In this document: positions 45,740-54,152 of the stretch, one piece after another
Position numbering within the stretch: position 1 is the stretch's first letter
Layout of the letters: each line of letters opens with the position of its first letter
From: Prevotella sp.
Lineage (GTDB): Bacteria; Bacteroidota; Bacteroidia; Bacteroidales; Bacteroidaceae
NCBI GenBank assembly: GCA_017400455.1
Contig: JAFPTC010000132.1
Span: 1 to 54,606, forward strand
Direction: 5' to 3'
Length of the DNA: 54,606 bases
The notes under the pieces: model-generated
Seen by the model: the letters and a program-made list of their open reading frames with translations, nothing else
What the model was told of the DNA's origin: nothing
Databases searched by the model: none
Made by a program: the position numbers and the translations under genes

Positions 45740-45847
45740 ATGGCTAGAAACGTAACTCGAAACGCTAGTATCTACAAGTATCAGCATCCCGCAAGCCGGA
45801 GAAAACAAAGGCTTAAACGGGAGCTGAATTATGGGAAATTGGCATGA
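45740..45847 (+). CDS. Small basic protein of 35 residues
   Basis: ATG at 45740, stop at 45845-45847. It encodes 35 residues, about one third Arg or Lys, ending RRKQRLKRELNYGKLA. Unusually for this organism it has a strong Shine-Dalgarno (AAAGGAG, 45729-45735) at good spacing and a perfect promoter 30 bases upstream. No family is recognised. High positive charge suggests binding to nucleic acid or the ribosome; a leader peptide for the following lipoprotein gene is less likely because that gene has its own promoter. Confidence 0.6.
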   Translation: MARNVTRNASIYKYQHPASRRKQRLKRELNYGKLA

Positions 45848-45902
45848 AAAGTCCTGCAAAAGATAATTTTTTGACGTTTTTCAAAAAAAATGTTCAAAAT
45901 TA

Positions 45903-45934
45903 TTTGCAAGATAAAGGATTTATGCCTATATTTG
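45903..45934 (+). promoter_or_regulatory. Promoter of the collagen-like lipoprotein locus
   Basis: TTTG at 45903-45906 and TATATTTG at 45927-45934 are 20 bases apart. The leader to the ATG at 46048 is about 107 bases and AT-rich, with no hairpin I can support. Confidence 0.7.
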
Positions 45935-46047
45935 CACCCGAATTGTAGCCCTGCGAAAGAGATACAAGAGAAAAATGTGAATGAAGTAGAATAGGAAAAA
46001 GAACGTTTAACAAATTTATTTTTATTATTAATTTTAATTTTAATCGT

Positions 46048-49000
46048 ATGAAAAAAGGATTAATTAGCACACTGCTTTTTGGGGCACTTGTCGTGTCCTC
46101 AACTAGCGTGTTTGTGGCTTGCCAGGACTACGATGACGACATCAATGGCCTGCAGTCGCAAGTGGATGCCCTCAAGGCATCGATTGCTTCAAACCAGGAG
46201 GTGATTAAGAATATCAACGACCTGGTGGCTAAAGGATCCGTTATTACCAGCGTGACCCAAAGCGGTACTGGTGTTACCGTTACCTTGAGTGATGGTAACA
46301 AGTTCGTCATCAACAATGGCGTCGACGGTGTTAACGGTAAGGACGGCAAGGACGGCGTCGATGGTAAGGACGGCGCACCTGGCGTTGACGGTAAGGACGG
46401 CAAGGATGGCGACACATGGACCATCATTGACGGCTACTGGTACAAGAACGGCGTCAACAGCGGCATCAAGGCTACTGGTGCTGATGGTAAGGACGGCCAG
46501 GATGGTAAGGACGGTAAGGACGGCGTTGACGGCAAGGACGGCAAGGACGGGGCTCCCGGCATTGACGGCAAGGACGGCAAGGACGGCGACACCTGGACCA
46601 TCATCGACGGCTACTGGTACAAGAACGGTGTGAACCAGGGCATCAAAGCCACTGGCGAGAACGGTAAGGACGGTAAGGACGGCGTTGACGGCAAGGACGG
46701 CAAGGACGGTAAGGACGGCGTTAACGGCAAGGACGGCAAGGATGCCGATGTCTGGTCGATTGGCGACGACGGTTACTGGTACCTTAATGGCGTGAAGACC
46801 GCTTACAAGGCTGTTGGCCAGGACGGTAAGGACGGCGCTGACGGCAAGGATGGCGTTGACGGCAAGGACGGCGCTGACGGCAAGGACGGCGTTGACGGCA
46901 AGGATGGCGTTGACGGCAAGGATGGCGTTGACGGCAAGGATGGCGTTGACGGCAAGAACGGCGTTGACGGCAAGGACGGCAAGGACGGCGTTGACGGCAA
47001 GGACGGTAAGGACGGCGTTGACGGCAAGGACGGCAAGGACGGTAAGGACGGAGCCAAGGGCGACAAGGGCGATGTGTACATCCCCAACTTCGAGACCGGC
47101 TTCTTCGACATCTATGTATGGAACGAGGAGACCAAGACTTACGTTTACAGCAAGCAGTCTGATGTCAAGATCATCACCGGCGCCGGTATCGACGCTGTTC
47201 TGACTGACACCCAGCTGATTCTCTTCGGTATCGAGGGCGGTGCAGGTCAGGAAGGCAAGGTTACCATCGACCGCTATGCCAAGCTTTCGCAGCTCATCTT
47301 CGAGCCCGACTTCTATTACAATGGTATCGAGGCATTCGAATTCGATTCTTACCTGTATAAGAAGTACACCGTGAAGGCTGTTAATGCTGACAAGGACTAT
47401 AAGGCTACCCCGAACGTGGCTGGTCATTATGATGCTATCTCTGGTGGTGGTTCGCAGATTAAGCTGTCTCCCGATGTGAAGGCTACTTATCACCTGAATC
47501 CCGCTACGGCTCACGTGTTCACCGATGCCAAGAAGTACAACTTCGTTGCTTACAACAAGAGATATACCCGTTCTACCGAGGGTAAGATGTCTGACAAAGT
47601 TTTCACAGTTTCCAATGTTGAACTGAATAAGGACAAGTCGAAGCTGACTGTAACCGCAGCCTATAACGAGGGAACCGGCAACGACGTCATTAAGAGCGTT
47701 GATCCCGATGAGAAGGTGACTGTTCTGGCTCTGCAGTATCATCAGGGTGACTCTATTATCACTTCTGATTATGCAGCAGTTCGTGCCAACATCTATAAGG
47801 ACTTCGTGCTGAATCTCACCAAGAAGGGTAACGATCATCACGCTGAGCACGACTATCACATGTGGGATACCGCCAAGGAGGCCATCGACCATGATCCTGA
47901 TGCCCAGGTGGTTTGGAATGGAACCATCGATCTGAAGACTCTGGTGAACACTCACCGCAAGTATCAGAAGGCCAACGGAACCACTGGCGACTGCGGCAAG
48001 TGGGATGACAATGCTGGCCAGGCTAACAATCCTGTCAATGCAAAGGGCTTTAACTACAATTTTGAGCTCGTTGGTTATACCGACGGTGTGAACGTTACCT
48101 CTCAGTCGGCTCATGCCGCCATCAACGAAGACTTCATCCTGCGTCCTCAGCTGACCAAGGATGGCAAGCAGCAGGCTTATGGCGCTGAGCAGAGCCAGGC
48201 CACTATCGGCCGTATGCCCGTGGTGCGCGTCACGCTGCACTATGGCGACATCACTAAGCTCGACAACATTGTTGCCGTTGGCTATATGAAGCTGGAAATC
48301 GTGAAGGAGACCGTTACTCCCACACCTGATGTGGCTTATGAGCTGCCGCTCACTCCGAATGAGACCGATGCTAAGATCCGTTGCGACGCTGCTCCTTACA
48401 AGTTCACTTGGAAGTGGCATGAGATTGAGGAGCACATCCTTGCTAAGATCATTGAGAATGGTACTGGTATGTCGAAGACTGACTTCGAGGCCAACTACAC
48501 ACTGGATACGCATGGAACTTACGAGGGTAAGCCGCTGGCTTCTCAGTTCGATAAGGCTGTGATTGGTGCTACTGCACGTACAACCGACCTGGGTAAGATC
48601 GTTCAGACTAATGTTGACATCGATGGAACAATGACTGAGGTCTTCGAGTGGACTGTCACTCGTCAGGAGGCTTACAGCTGGTTCAAGACCGGTACTACCA
48701 AGTCTGTCTATATCCGCTATGAAAAGACCGGTACTATCGCAGGCCCGCAGCAGTTCTATGTGAAGTTCACCTGGACTCCGAAGAACCGTTACTTCGATCC
48801 TAACACTAAGTTTGCTGATGGCAGCAAGATTAAGCTCTATTGGTACGGTCAGAATAATGCAACTGCAGGCACCGGTTATAATGACATCCATGGCAACGTG
48901 GAGGTAGTTGGTACCACTGCAGATGCTACTCTCCAGCCCGACCTCTATAACTACATCACTACTCAGAGCTTGCTCGACAAGACTGCAGCTGCTACCGACG

Positions 49001-49950
49001 AGTATGTGTTCGACGTGAAGGCTACTTTGGTTGGCAACAAGCTTAAGGTTGATGATATGGCTTCGCCCTACAACCAGCTGAACAGCTATCTTACTGCTAA
49101 GGTCTACTTCGTCGATGGCGATAACACCGAAGGAAACAACGGTAACGACCAGTTCTATGCAAGTGCTGATGGCAAACACCTCCACAGTGTGAAAGCTTTT
49201 GCCTCTCAGACCACTTATGAAACTGCAGGTGTAAATGCTAACGAAATTGCTCGTATTGATCCTGTGACTGGCATTGTGGAACTTGTTCCCACCAAGATTG
49301 CCAAGGAGAAGCTGAATAAGGTAGCTCATTCTGATCTCATTCAGGGTCTGACTGCACGTGTGAAGGTTAAGGCAACTGCATGTGAGTATGATATTCCTCT
49401 GACCGAGGGTGAGTACTTCGACATCAAGTTCCTCCGTCCTATCTCATTGACCAATGCTAAGGCAGACTTTGAGGATGCAGAAACCAACGGTTCTGTGAAA
49501 GCTATCTCGATGTCATTCATCGACTGGCGTAACCACAGCTTCACCAACGCTGCTCAGACCAAGGGTCACAACTACTGGATGTACTATGGTATCACCAGTA
49601 TAGCTGTCAACACAGCTGACGCTCTGACTGACCTGAATGGCGATGCAATGACCTTTGATGCCAATGGCAATTATGTCAGTGGTGGTAAGAAGCTGAGCTC
49701 CATCACCTCGCAGCTCCAGTTCGAATACATCGCTCCTACTGTGTTCGATACTCGTAACCAGTATGCTAACGATGGTATCCAGATCTTGAAGAACGGTCAG
49801 TATGGTTCGCTGAAGTATTCTAACAATGGTGTGACTGTGGGTCAGTTCCACATGGCATTCCCCGCCGAGATTACCTACGACTGGGGTACCTTGAAGACCT
49901 ATGTTACCTGCACCATTGGTAAGACACAGGCCAATGCTCGTAGACGCTAA
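46048..49950 (+). CDS. Giant surface lipoprotein with collagen-like Gly-x-y repeats
   Basis: A 1300-residue lipoprotein. The lipobox VFVAC gives Cys25, followed by QDYDDD, the acidic surface-export type of signal also seen in the first stalk lipoprotein. After a short coiled coil, residues about 93-345 are Gly-x-y triplets (GKDGVDGKDGKDG) in three blocks separated by a module with DTWTIIDGYWYKNGV, a triple-helix-like stalk. The remaining about 950 residues are beta-rich and unassigned; the C-terminus is basic. A perfect terminator follows. A small lipoprotein and an OmpA-family protein come next, mirroring the first locus. Likely role: an adhesive or spacer fibre on the cell surface. Confidence 0.88.
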   Translation: MKKGLISTLLFGALVVSSTSVFVACQDYDDDINGLQSQVDALKASIASNQEVIKNINDLVAKGSVITSVTQSGTGVTVTLSDGNKFVINNGVDGVNGKDGKDGVDGKDGAPGVDGKDGKDGDTWTIIDGYWYKNGVNSGIKATGADGKDGQDGKDGKDGVDGKDGKDGAPGIDGKDGKDGDTWTIIDGYWYKNGVNQGIKATGENGKDGKDGVDGKDGKDGKDGVNGKDGKDADVWSIGDDGYWYLNGVKTAYKAVGQDGKDGADGKDGVDGKDGADGKDGVDGKDGVDGKDGVDGKDGVDGKNGVDGKDGKDGVDGKDGKDGVDGKDGKDGKDGAKGDKGDVYIPNFETGFFDIYVWNEETKTYVYSKQSDVKIITGAGIDAVLTDTQLILFGIEGGAGQEGKVTIDRYAKLSQLIFEPDFYYNGIEAFEFDSYLYKKYTVKAVNADKDYKATPNVAGHYDAISGGGSQIKLSPDVKATYHLNPATAHVFTDAKKYNFVAYNKRYTRSTEGKMSDKVFTVSNVELNKDKSKLTVTAAYNEGTGNDVIKSVDPDEKVTVLALQYHQGDSIITSDYAAVRANIYKDFVLNLTKKGNDHHAEHDYHMWDTAKEAIDHDPDAQVVWNGTIDLKTLVNTHRKYQKANGTTGDCGKWDDNAGQANNPVNAKGFNYNFELVGYTDGVNVTSQSAHAAINEDFILRPQLTKDGKQQAYGAEQSQATIGRMPVVRVTLHYGDITKLDNIVAVGYMKLEIVKETVTPTPDVAYELPLTPNETDAKIRCDAAPYKFTWKWHEIEEHILAKIIENGTGMSKTDFEANYTLDTHGTYEGKPLASQFDKAVIGATARTTDLGKIVQTNVDIDGTMTEVFEWTVTRQEAYSWFKTGTTKSVYIRYEKTGTIAGPQQFYVKFTWTPKNRYFDPNTKFADGSKIKLYWYGQNNATAGTGYNDIHGNVEVVGTTADATLQPDLYNYITTQSLLDKTAAATDEYVFDVKATLVGNKLKVDDMASPYNQLNSYLTAKVYFVDGDNTEGNNGNDQFYASADGKHLHSVKAFASQTTYETAGVNANEIARIDPVTGIVELVPTKIAKEKLNKVAHSDLIQGLTARVKVKATACEYDIPLTEGEYFDIKFLRPISLTNAKADFEDAETNGSVKAISMSFIDWRNHSFTNAAQTKGHNYWMYYGITSIAVNTADALTDLNGDAMTFDANGNYVSGGKKLSSITSQLQFEYIAPTVFDTRNQYANDGIQILKNGQYGSLKYSNNGVTVGQFHMAFPAEITYDWGTLKTYVTCTIGKTQANARRR
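46820..47062 (+). repeat. 18-base tandem array encoding GVDGKD
   Basis: Tandem copies of GGCGTTGACGGCAAGGAT and one-base variants encode the collagen-like triplets. Near-identity between units at the DNA level suggests recent expansion and possible length variation. Confidence 0.85.
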
Positions 49951-49977
49951 TTTGAATTAGTAAACGATAGTATTTAG

Positions 49978-50012
49978 AATCGGCAGGCAGGTCATTGCCT
50001 GCCGATTTTTTC
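49978..50012 (+). terminator. Terminator after the collagen-like lipoprotein
   Basis: AATCGGCAGGCA pairs perfectly with TGCCTGCCGATT around GGTCAT and is followed by TTTTTC. It lies just before the small lipoprotein gene, so read-through would set the level of the downstream genes. Confidence 0.88.
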
Positions 50013-50025
50013 TAAGATTATATTT

Positions 50026-50586
50026 ATGTTTAGGAAATTTCCCTTTGTTGCGCTCCTTTTTTTCCTGTGTGTGTGCTTCACCATTGGCTGCAAGGACAAG
50101 GCGCCACAGGCTAAAGATAGCAATCTGACAGACTATGAACTGGCCATGACCAATCAGGATACAGCCGCTGTGACCAGTCTGGTGGATCAATTCTTTCAAT
50201 ATGTTGAGTCGGGCGATGTGGCCAGTGCTGCTGGAATGCTCTATTCAATAAATAGGCAAAACCCTTTGGAAGAACCTGAACTCCTGGATAATGAAGAGTT
50301 ACAGGATGTGATGAAATCCTTCTCTTCATTCCCTATCATTGACCATCATATTGATTATATCAAGTTTAACGAGGTATATTTGAATGAGGTTAAGGTCTCC
50401 GCTGTAATTGAGCATGCACATGATGGAATGCCTGAGATTGCTACCGTCTGTTTCTTTCGTCCCTATGACTTTCAAGGCGACTGGCGTCTTTGTTTGATGG
50501 AATCCTTAAGTGGTGATGAACGTATCATCAGCAATAATGATGTTGATTCCTTACAGCAGCATTATGCAGACATTCAGGATAAGTAG
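50026..50586 (+). CDS. Small lipoprotein between the stalk and OmpA genes
   Basis: A 186-residue lipoprotein. The lipobox CFTIGC gives Cys22, followed by KDKAPQ. The mature part is acidic and mainly helical (VTSLVDQFFQYVESGDVASA, then LDNEELQDVMKSF), ending with strands near EIATVCFFRPYDFQGDWRL. The N-terminal part of the mature region loosely resembles small NTF2-like helical domains, but I would not name it. No equivalent exists in the first stalk locus. The OmpA-family gene follows 24 bases later, so they are probably co-transcribed. Confidence 0.75.
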   Translation: MFRKFPFVALLFFLCVCFTIGCKDKAPQAKDSNLTDYELAMTNQDTAAVTSLVDQFFQYVESGDVASAAGMLYSINRQNPLEEPELLDNEELQDVMKSFSSFPIIDHHIDYIKFNEVYLNEVKVSAVIEHAHDGMPEIATVCFFRPYDFQGDWRLCLMESLSGDERIISNNDVDSLQQHYADIQDK

Positions 50587-50610
50587 CGGTATTAATAAGA
50601 TTTTGAGAAT

Positions 50611-51762
50611 ATGAATAAATTGAAGTCCATCATGGCCGTGTTGTTGCTTTCCGTTTGCACGACGGCCTTTGCACAGGCTACTTATGTAGCTAAAGACGGC
50701 ACTCGCTATGAGTTTAAGAAGCATCTCTTCCTGAACGTGGAAGGTGGTGCTCAGTACACCCTTGGCGAAGCTAAGTTCATCAAGTTACTTTCACCAAATG
50801 CCCAGTTGGGCCTGGGCTACCAGTTCTCTCCTGTACTGGCCGTCAGGCTGCAGGCCAACGCTTGGCAGTCGAAAGGCGGATGGAAGAACTACCGCAGCAA
50901 TTCAACATCGTACACTTTTGACCGCGACTACGCTTTCAACTATGTTGCCCCCGGTCTCGACGTGATGGTGAACTTGAGTAACCTGATCTGTGGCTATAAC
51001 CCCACGCGTGTGTTCAGCTTCTCTGCTTTTCTGGGTGGCGGTGCTAACATCGCCTTCCGCAACGGAGAGGTAAATCGCATTGCATCGCACATGCGCAGCA
51101 TGGATGGCTATAATGGTTTGCTGCTTGAGTATCTGTGGAGTGGTGAGCGCGTGCGTCCCTTCGGACGCGGTGGCCTGGAGGCTGCTTTCCGACTGAACGA
51201 CTATGTGTCGCTTACCATTGAGGGCAACGCCAACGTACTCTCTGACAAGTATAACTCAAAGAAGGCTGGTAACCCCGACTGGTACTTCAATGCACTTGCT
51301 GGTCTGCGTGTGAACCTGGGTAAGACCCATCACAAGACTGTACCCATGGTGAACGTATTGCCTACTGCCGGTCGCACCGACACTGTGTATGTGACGAAGA
51401 CCGAGGTGAAGCGTGATACCGTATATGTGGAGAAGCCTGAGCAGCTTCGCCGCGATATCTTCTTCGAGATTAACAAGTGGGAGATTCGCCAGAGCGAGCA
51501 GCAGAAGGTGAAGGACGTGGCTGACTTCTTGCAGCGCTATCCGACGATGAAGGTGAGCCTCTGTGGCTATGCCGACGTTCAGACTGGCAACAATGAGATT
51601 AACGACCGCCTGGGTAAGAACCGCGTGGAGGCCGTTAAGAAAGCCTTGATGACTCAGTACGGTATCCCCGAGAGCCGCATTTTGACCGACTCTAAGGGAT
51701 CGAGGGTGCAGCCCTTCCCCGTGAACGAGGACAACCGTTGCACTATCTGTATCTGCGAGTGA
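50611..51762 (+). CDS. OmpA-family outer-membrane protein (second copy)
   Basis: A 383-residue paralogue of the protein at 35619-36758. The signal peptide ends at TTAFAQ, followed by the barrel domain (LNVEGGAQYTLGEAKFIKL, LGLGYQFSPVLAVRLQANAW, WYFNALAGLRVNLG). A linker contains VYVTKTEVKRDTVYVEKPE. The OmpA C-terminal domain reads DIFFEINKWEI, VSLCGYADVQTGNNEINDRL and KNRVEAVKKAL. Both paralogues share NSKKAxNxDWYFNALAG almost exactly. It closes the second stalk locus and is ended by a perfect two-way terminator. Confidence 0.93.
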   Translation: MNKLKSIMAVLLLSVCTTAFAQATYVAKDGTRYEFKKHLFLNVEGGAQYTLGEAKFIKLLSPNAQLGLGYQFSPVLAVRLQANAWQSKGGWKNYRSNSTSYTFDRDYAFNYVAPGLDVMVNLSNLICGYNPTRVFSFSAFLGGGANIAFRNGEVNRIASHMRSMDGYNGLLLEYLWSGERVRPFGRGGLEAAFRLNDYVSLTIEGNANVLSDKYNSKKAGNPDWYFNALAGLRVNLGKTHHKTVPMVNVLPTAGRTDTVYVTKTEVKRDTVYVEKPEQLRRDIFFEINKWEIRQSEQQKVKDVADFLQRYPTMKVSLCGYADVQTGNNEINDRLGKNRVEAVKKALMTQYGIPESRILTDSKGSRVQPFPVNEDNRCTICICE

Positions 51763-51784
51763 TTGACTACTGAATATAATCTAT

Positions 51785-51825
51785 AAAAAGACGCTCCATT
51801 CGTCATGAATGGAGCGTCTTTTTTG
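51785..51825. terminator. Bidirectional terminator
   Basis: A 17-base perfect stem (AAAAAGACGCTCCATTC with its inverse) around GTCAT, with A and T tracts on both sides. It serves the OmpA gene and the convergent phosphatase gene. Confidence 0.92.
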
Positions 51826-51843
51826 ATACCTAAAACCTTCTGT

Positions 51844-53130
51844 TTACTCTGCCCGGTAGGCATTGAGCTTCTGCACGTAGTATTCGCGCAGGTCCTGCCA
51901 GCGGTAGTAGGGTGGGGTGGTGGTGGCGATGGGAAGGGTGGCCTCGCGCTCGTTGAGCAGAGCCTTCACCAGGATGTCGCCATTGCCCTTTTGGGGACGG
52001 TAGAAGATGAGCTGAATGTTGCAGGCCATGGGGAAGATGCGGTAGTTGCGCCAGTGCTGATCGAGGTCCTCCATGCGCTCGACGACTACGCCGCAGGAGT
52101 CGAGTTCGAGCAGGCAGGCCAGCGGCATGACACACACCTCGTGGCCGAAGCGCAGGGTGGCCTGAGGCTTGCCCAGGGCGACGCAAGTGTCGGCCGTCTG
52201 GATGATGTTCTCCAGCAGGTTAGCCTGCGAGAAGGGCATGACGCTGCCAGTGAGGGGCGACGGGCCGTAGTTCTGATACCATCCGGCGTTCTGTATGCGC
52301 CACATGTCGTAGATCTCGTCCTTGGTGAAGAGGTGGAGCAGGTCGGGCGCGTTGTCATGGCTCTGCATGTTGATGGCCACCTCAAAGAGCTGTCGCATCA
52401 GGTTGCCCGTGTCAACCTCGTCCATGGCCCACGGCAGGTCGTTGAACAGGACGCCCATCAGTCGGCTGGGCTTGGTGAGCTGCTGGCTGAAGGCCCGGTG
52501 CTGGCGGTCGCCCTTGCCCGAGTTTTCGCGCACCTTTCCCTCCCAGGGGGCGTTGAGGTAGTATTGCAAGGCCTCGCTCACGTCGTTGTGGATGCGCGCT
52601 GTGGGGTTGGCGGCCATGAGCTCCTCGCATTCGGCTATCATCGAGAGGATGCAGCGGTTGACCACGGTGGAGCGGGCATCGATGGCCACGCCTTTAGCCT
52701 TGAATATCTCGGGGAAATGCTCGGTCAGTCGCCGGCCGATGCCGTGGTGCTGGCGTTCGCCCACGGTGGTGAGGTCGCCCAGTCGCTTCACGGTGGTGCG
52801 GTTGAACACCTCCAGCTGTCGCAGCGTCTCCTCGCCCGTGCGGGTCAGCTTGCCCTCTTTGCGAGCCTTGCGCAGGGGCCTGATGACGCGCTCATAGTCG
52901 TTCTCGCCAATGAGCCAGCGTGAGCCGTGGCGGCCGTAGTGTGAGAGGTAGAAGGGCACGTAGCCCTTCGGGGCCTTGGTGTACTGGAACGAGGGCAGCT
53001 GGCGGTCGTAGTCCAGGTAGTTTGAGCCCGCCAGCCAGGGGTTCTGGTCTATTTCCTCACGAGCGGTCTGGGCATCGACGGCGCTGATGACGGCCAGGCC
53101 CATGAGCAGGGTAGCAAAGCGTTTTTTCAT
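51844..53130 (-). CDS. Secreted histidine phosphatase (acid phosphatase/MINPP-like)
   Basis: A 428-residue exported phosphomonoesterase of the histidine phosphatase clade 2. The signal peptide is TLLMGLAVISAVDAQ. The catalytic segment SHYGRHGSRW carries the RHGxR nucleophile His, and the C-terminal LRFGHEVCVMPL supplies the acid/base HE pair (HAE in many relatives). TTVGERQHHGIGRRL is the usual clade-2 arginine/His helix. In other Bacteroides this family includes enzymes that hydrolyse inositol phosphates such as phytate, so that is a possible substrate. It lies 11 bases downstream of mscS on the same strand. Confidence 0.9.
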   Translation of the reverse strand: MKKRFATLLMGLAVISAVDAQTAREEIDQNPWLAGSNYLDYDRQLPSFQYTKAPKGYVPFYLSHYGRHGSRWLIGENDYERVIRPLRKARKEGKLTRTGEETLRQLEVFNRTTVKRLGDLTTVGERQHHGIGRRLTEHFPEIFKAKGVAIDARSTVVNRCILSMIAECEELMAANPTARIHNDVSEALQYYLNAPWEGKVRENSGKGDRQHRAFSQQLTKPSRLMGVLFNDLPWAMDEVDTGNLMRQLFEVAINMQSHDNAPDLLHLFTKDEIYDMWRIQNAGWYQNYGPSPLTGSVMPFSQANLLENIIQTADTCVALGKPQATLRFGHEVCVMPLACLLELDSCGVVVERMEDLDQHWRNYRIFPMACNIQLIFYRPQKGNGDILVKALLNEREATLPIATTTPPYYRWQDLREYYVQKLNAYRAE

Positions 53131-53141
53131 TTCCTTTCAGT

Positions 53142-53990
53142 TTATTTGTTGATGATGTTAACGTCCATGCGCTGGTAGGGGAACATGAATCCGCGCTCCT
53201 TCAGCTCCTGATAGACGGTCTCGTTCATGTAGAAGTAGACGGTCCAGTAGTCGCTGCCCTTGCACCACGAGCGGGTGTTGACCACTACGCCGCTCCCGCC
53301 CAGCTGGGTGAGTCCTATCCAGGGTGCTGCCACCACGGGGCTGTCCTTCACCGGAGCCTGCAGGATGAGCGGGTTGCGCTGCTGAATCTCCTGTATGGCC
53401 TGCTTCACCTGGCCGAGGTCGGTGCCGTAGGCAAACTGGAAGTCCACGTCCACGCGGCGGTAAGGCTCCGTGCTGTAGTTCTTCAGCGAGCCGGTAGAGA
53501 GTCCGCCGTTGGGGATGATGATGGTCTGTGCGTCGTTGGTGCGGATGATGGTGTTGAAAATCTGGATTTCCTTCACCGTGCCGGCATATCCCTGAGCCTC
53601 AATGTAGTCGCCCACCTTGAAGGGCTTGAACAGCAGAATCATCACGCCTCCGGCAAAGTTCTGTAGCGTTCCGCTGAGGGCCATGCCGATGGCCACGCCA
53701 GCCGAAGCGAAGAGGGCGATGAACGAGCTGGTTTCGATGCCAAGGATAGAGATGATGATGATGATGAGCGTGAACCACAGCACCACGCTGACGATGCTGG
53801 TGAGGAAGGTGTAGAGCGAGGTGTCGACCTTGCTGCGCTCAAGCATTTTCACGAACAGCTTCTTGGCCCATTTGATGAGGAAGCTGCCGACGATGTAGAC
53901 GATGATTGCCACGAGGAGGTTCTTGCAGAACCCCAGTGCCCACTGACCCAGTACGCTGTAGGTCTCGGGCGAAAAGAATTTTTCCATCAT
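53142..53990 (-). CDS. MscS-family mechanosensitive ion channel
   Basis: A 282-residue inner-membrane channel that opens under hypo-osmotic stress. Three membrane helices are visible: LLVAIIVYIVGSFLI, VVLWFTLIIIIISILGI, and the pore-lining helix starting FIALFASAGVAIGMALSGTL, with Gly/Ala packing typical of MscS TM3. The cytoplasmic beta domain follows (FKPFKVGDYIEAQGYAGTV, then IIIPNGGLSTGSLKNYS). The length is that of E. coli MscS. A second ATG is at 53987. It heads a two-gene unit with the histidine phosphatase. Confidence 0.94.
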   Translation of the reverse strand: MMEKFFSPETYSVLGQWALGFCKNLLVAIIVYIVGSFLIKWAKKLFVKMLERSKVDTSLYTFLTSIVSVVLWFTLIIIIISILGIETSSFIALFASAGVAIGMALSGTLQNFAGGVMILLFKPFKVGDYIEAQGYAGTVKEIQIFNTIIRTNDAQTIIIPNGGLSTGSLKNYSTEPYRRVDVDFQFAYGTDLGQVKQAIQEIQQRNPLILQAPVKDSPVVAAPWIGLTQLGGSGVVVNTRSWCKGSDYWTVYFYMNETVYQELKERGFMFPYQRMDVNIINK

Positions 53991-54040
53991 GATGTTTGTG
54001 ATAATTATTGTTTCTGTTTATTATCCTATAAATTGCAGCG

Positions 54041-54048
54041 CAAAGTTA
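54041..54048 (-). promoter_or_regulatory. -7 promoter element of mscS
   Basis: The minus strand reads TAACTTTG, about 50 bases before the mscS ATG. It is divergent from the promoter at 54090-54120. Confidence 0.6.
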
Positions 54049-54089
54049 GCACTTTTCCCCGAACTGTGAAAGAAAAGCAGCCGTTTTTT

Positions 54090-54120
54090 TTTGCCGAATG
54101 GAAATAAATACTTAACTTTG
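54090..54120 (+). promoter_or_regulatory. Promoter of the saccharopine-dehydrogenase-like gene
   Basis: TTTG at 54090-54093 and TAACTTTG at 54113-54120 are 19 bases apart, matching the consensus. Confidence 0.7.
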
Positions 54121-54152
54121 CAACGATATAAACCTTAAAAAACGACAAGTAC

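Noticed and set aside
46189-49329. A 1046-codon open frame on the minus strand opposite the collagen-like lipoprotein
   Set aside because: It is a mirror of the repetitive coding strand (LAVNAVLAVLAV-type repeats), has no recognisable domain, and the plus-strand protein has a lipobox, promoter and terminator.
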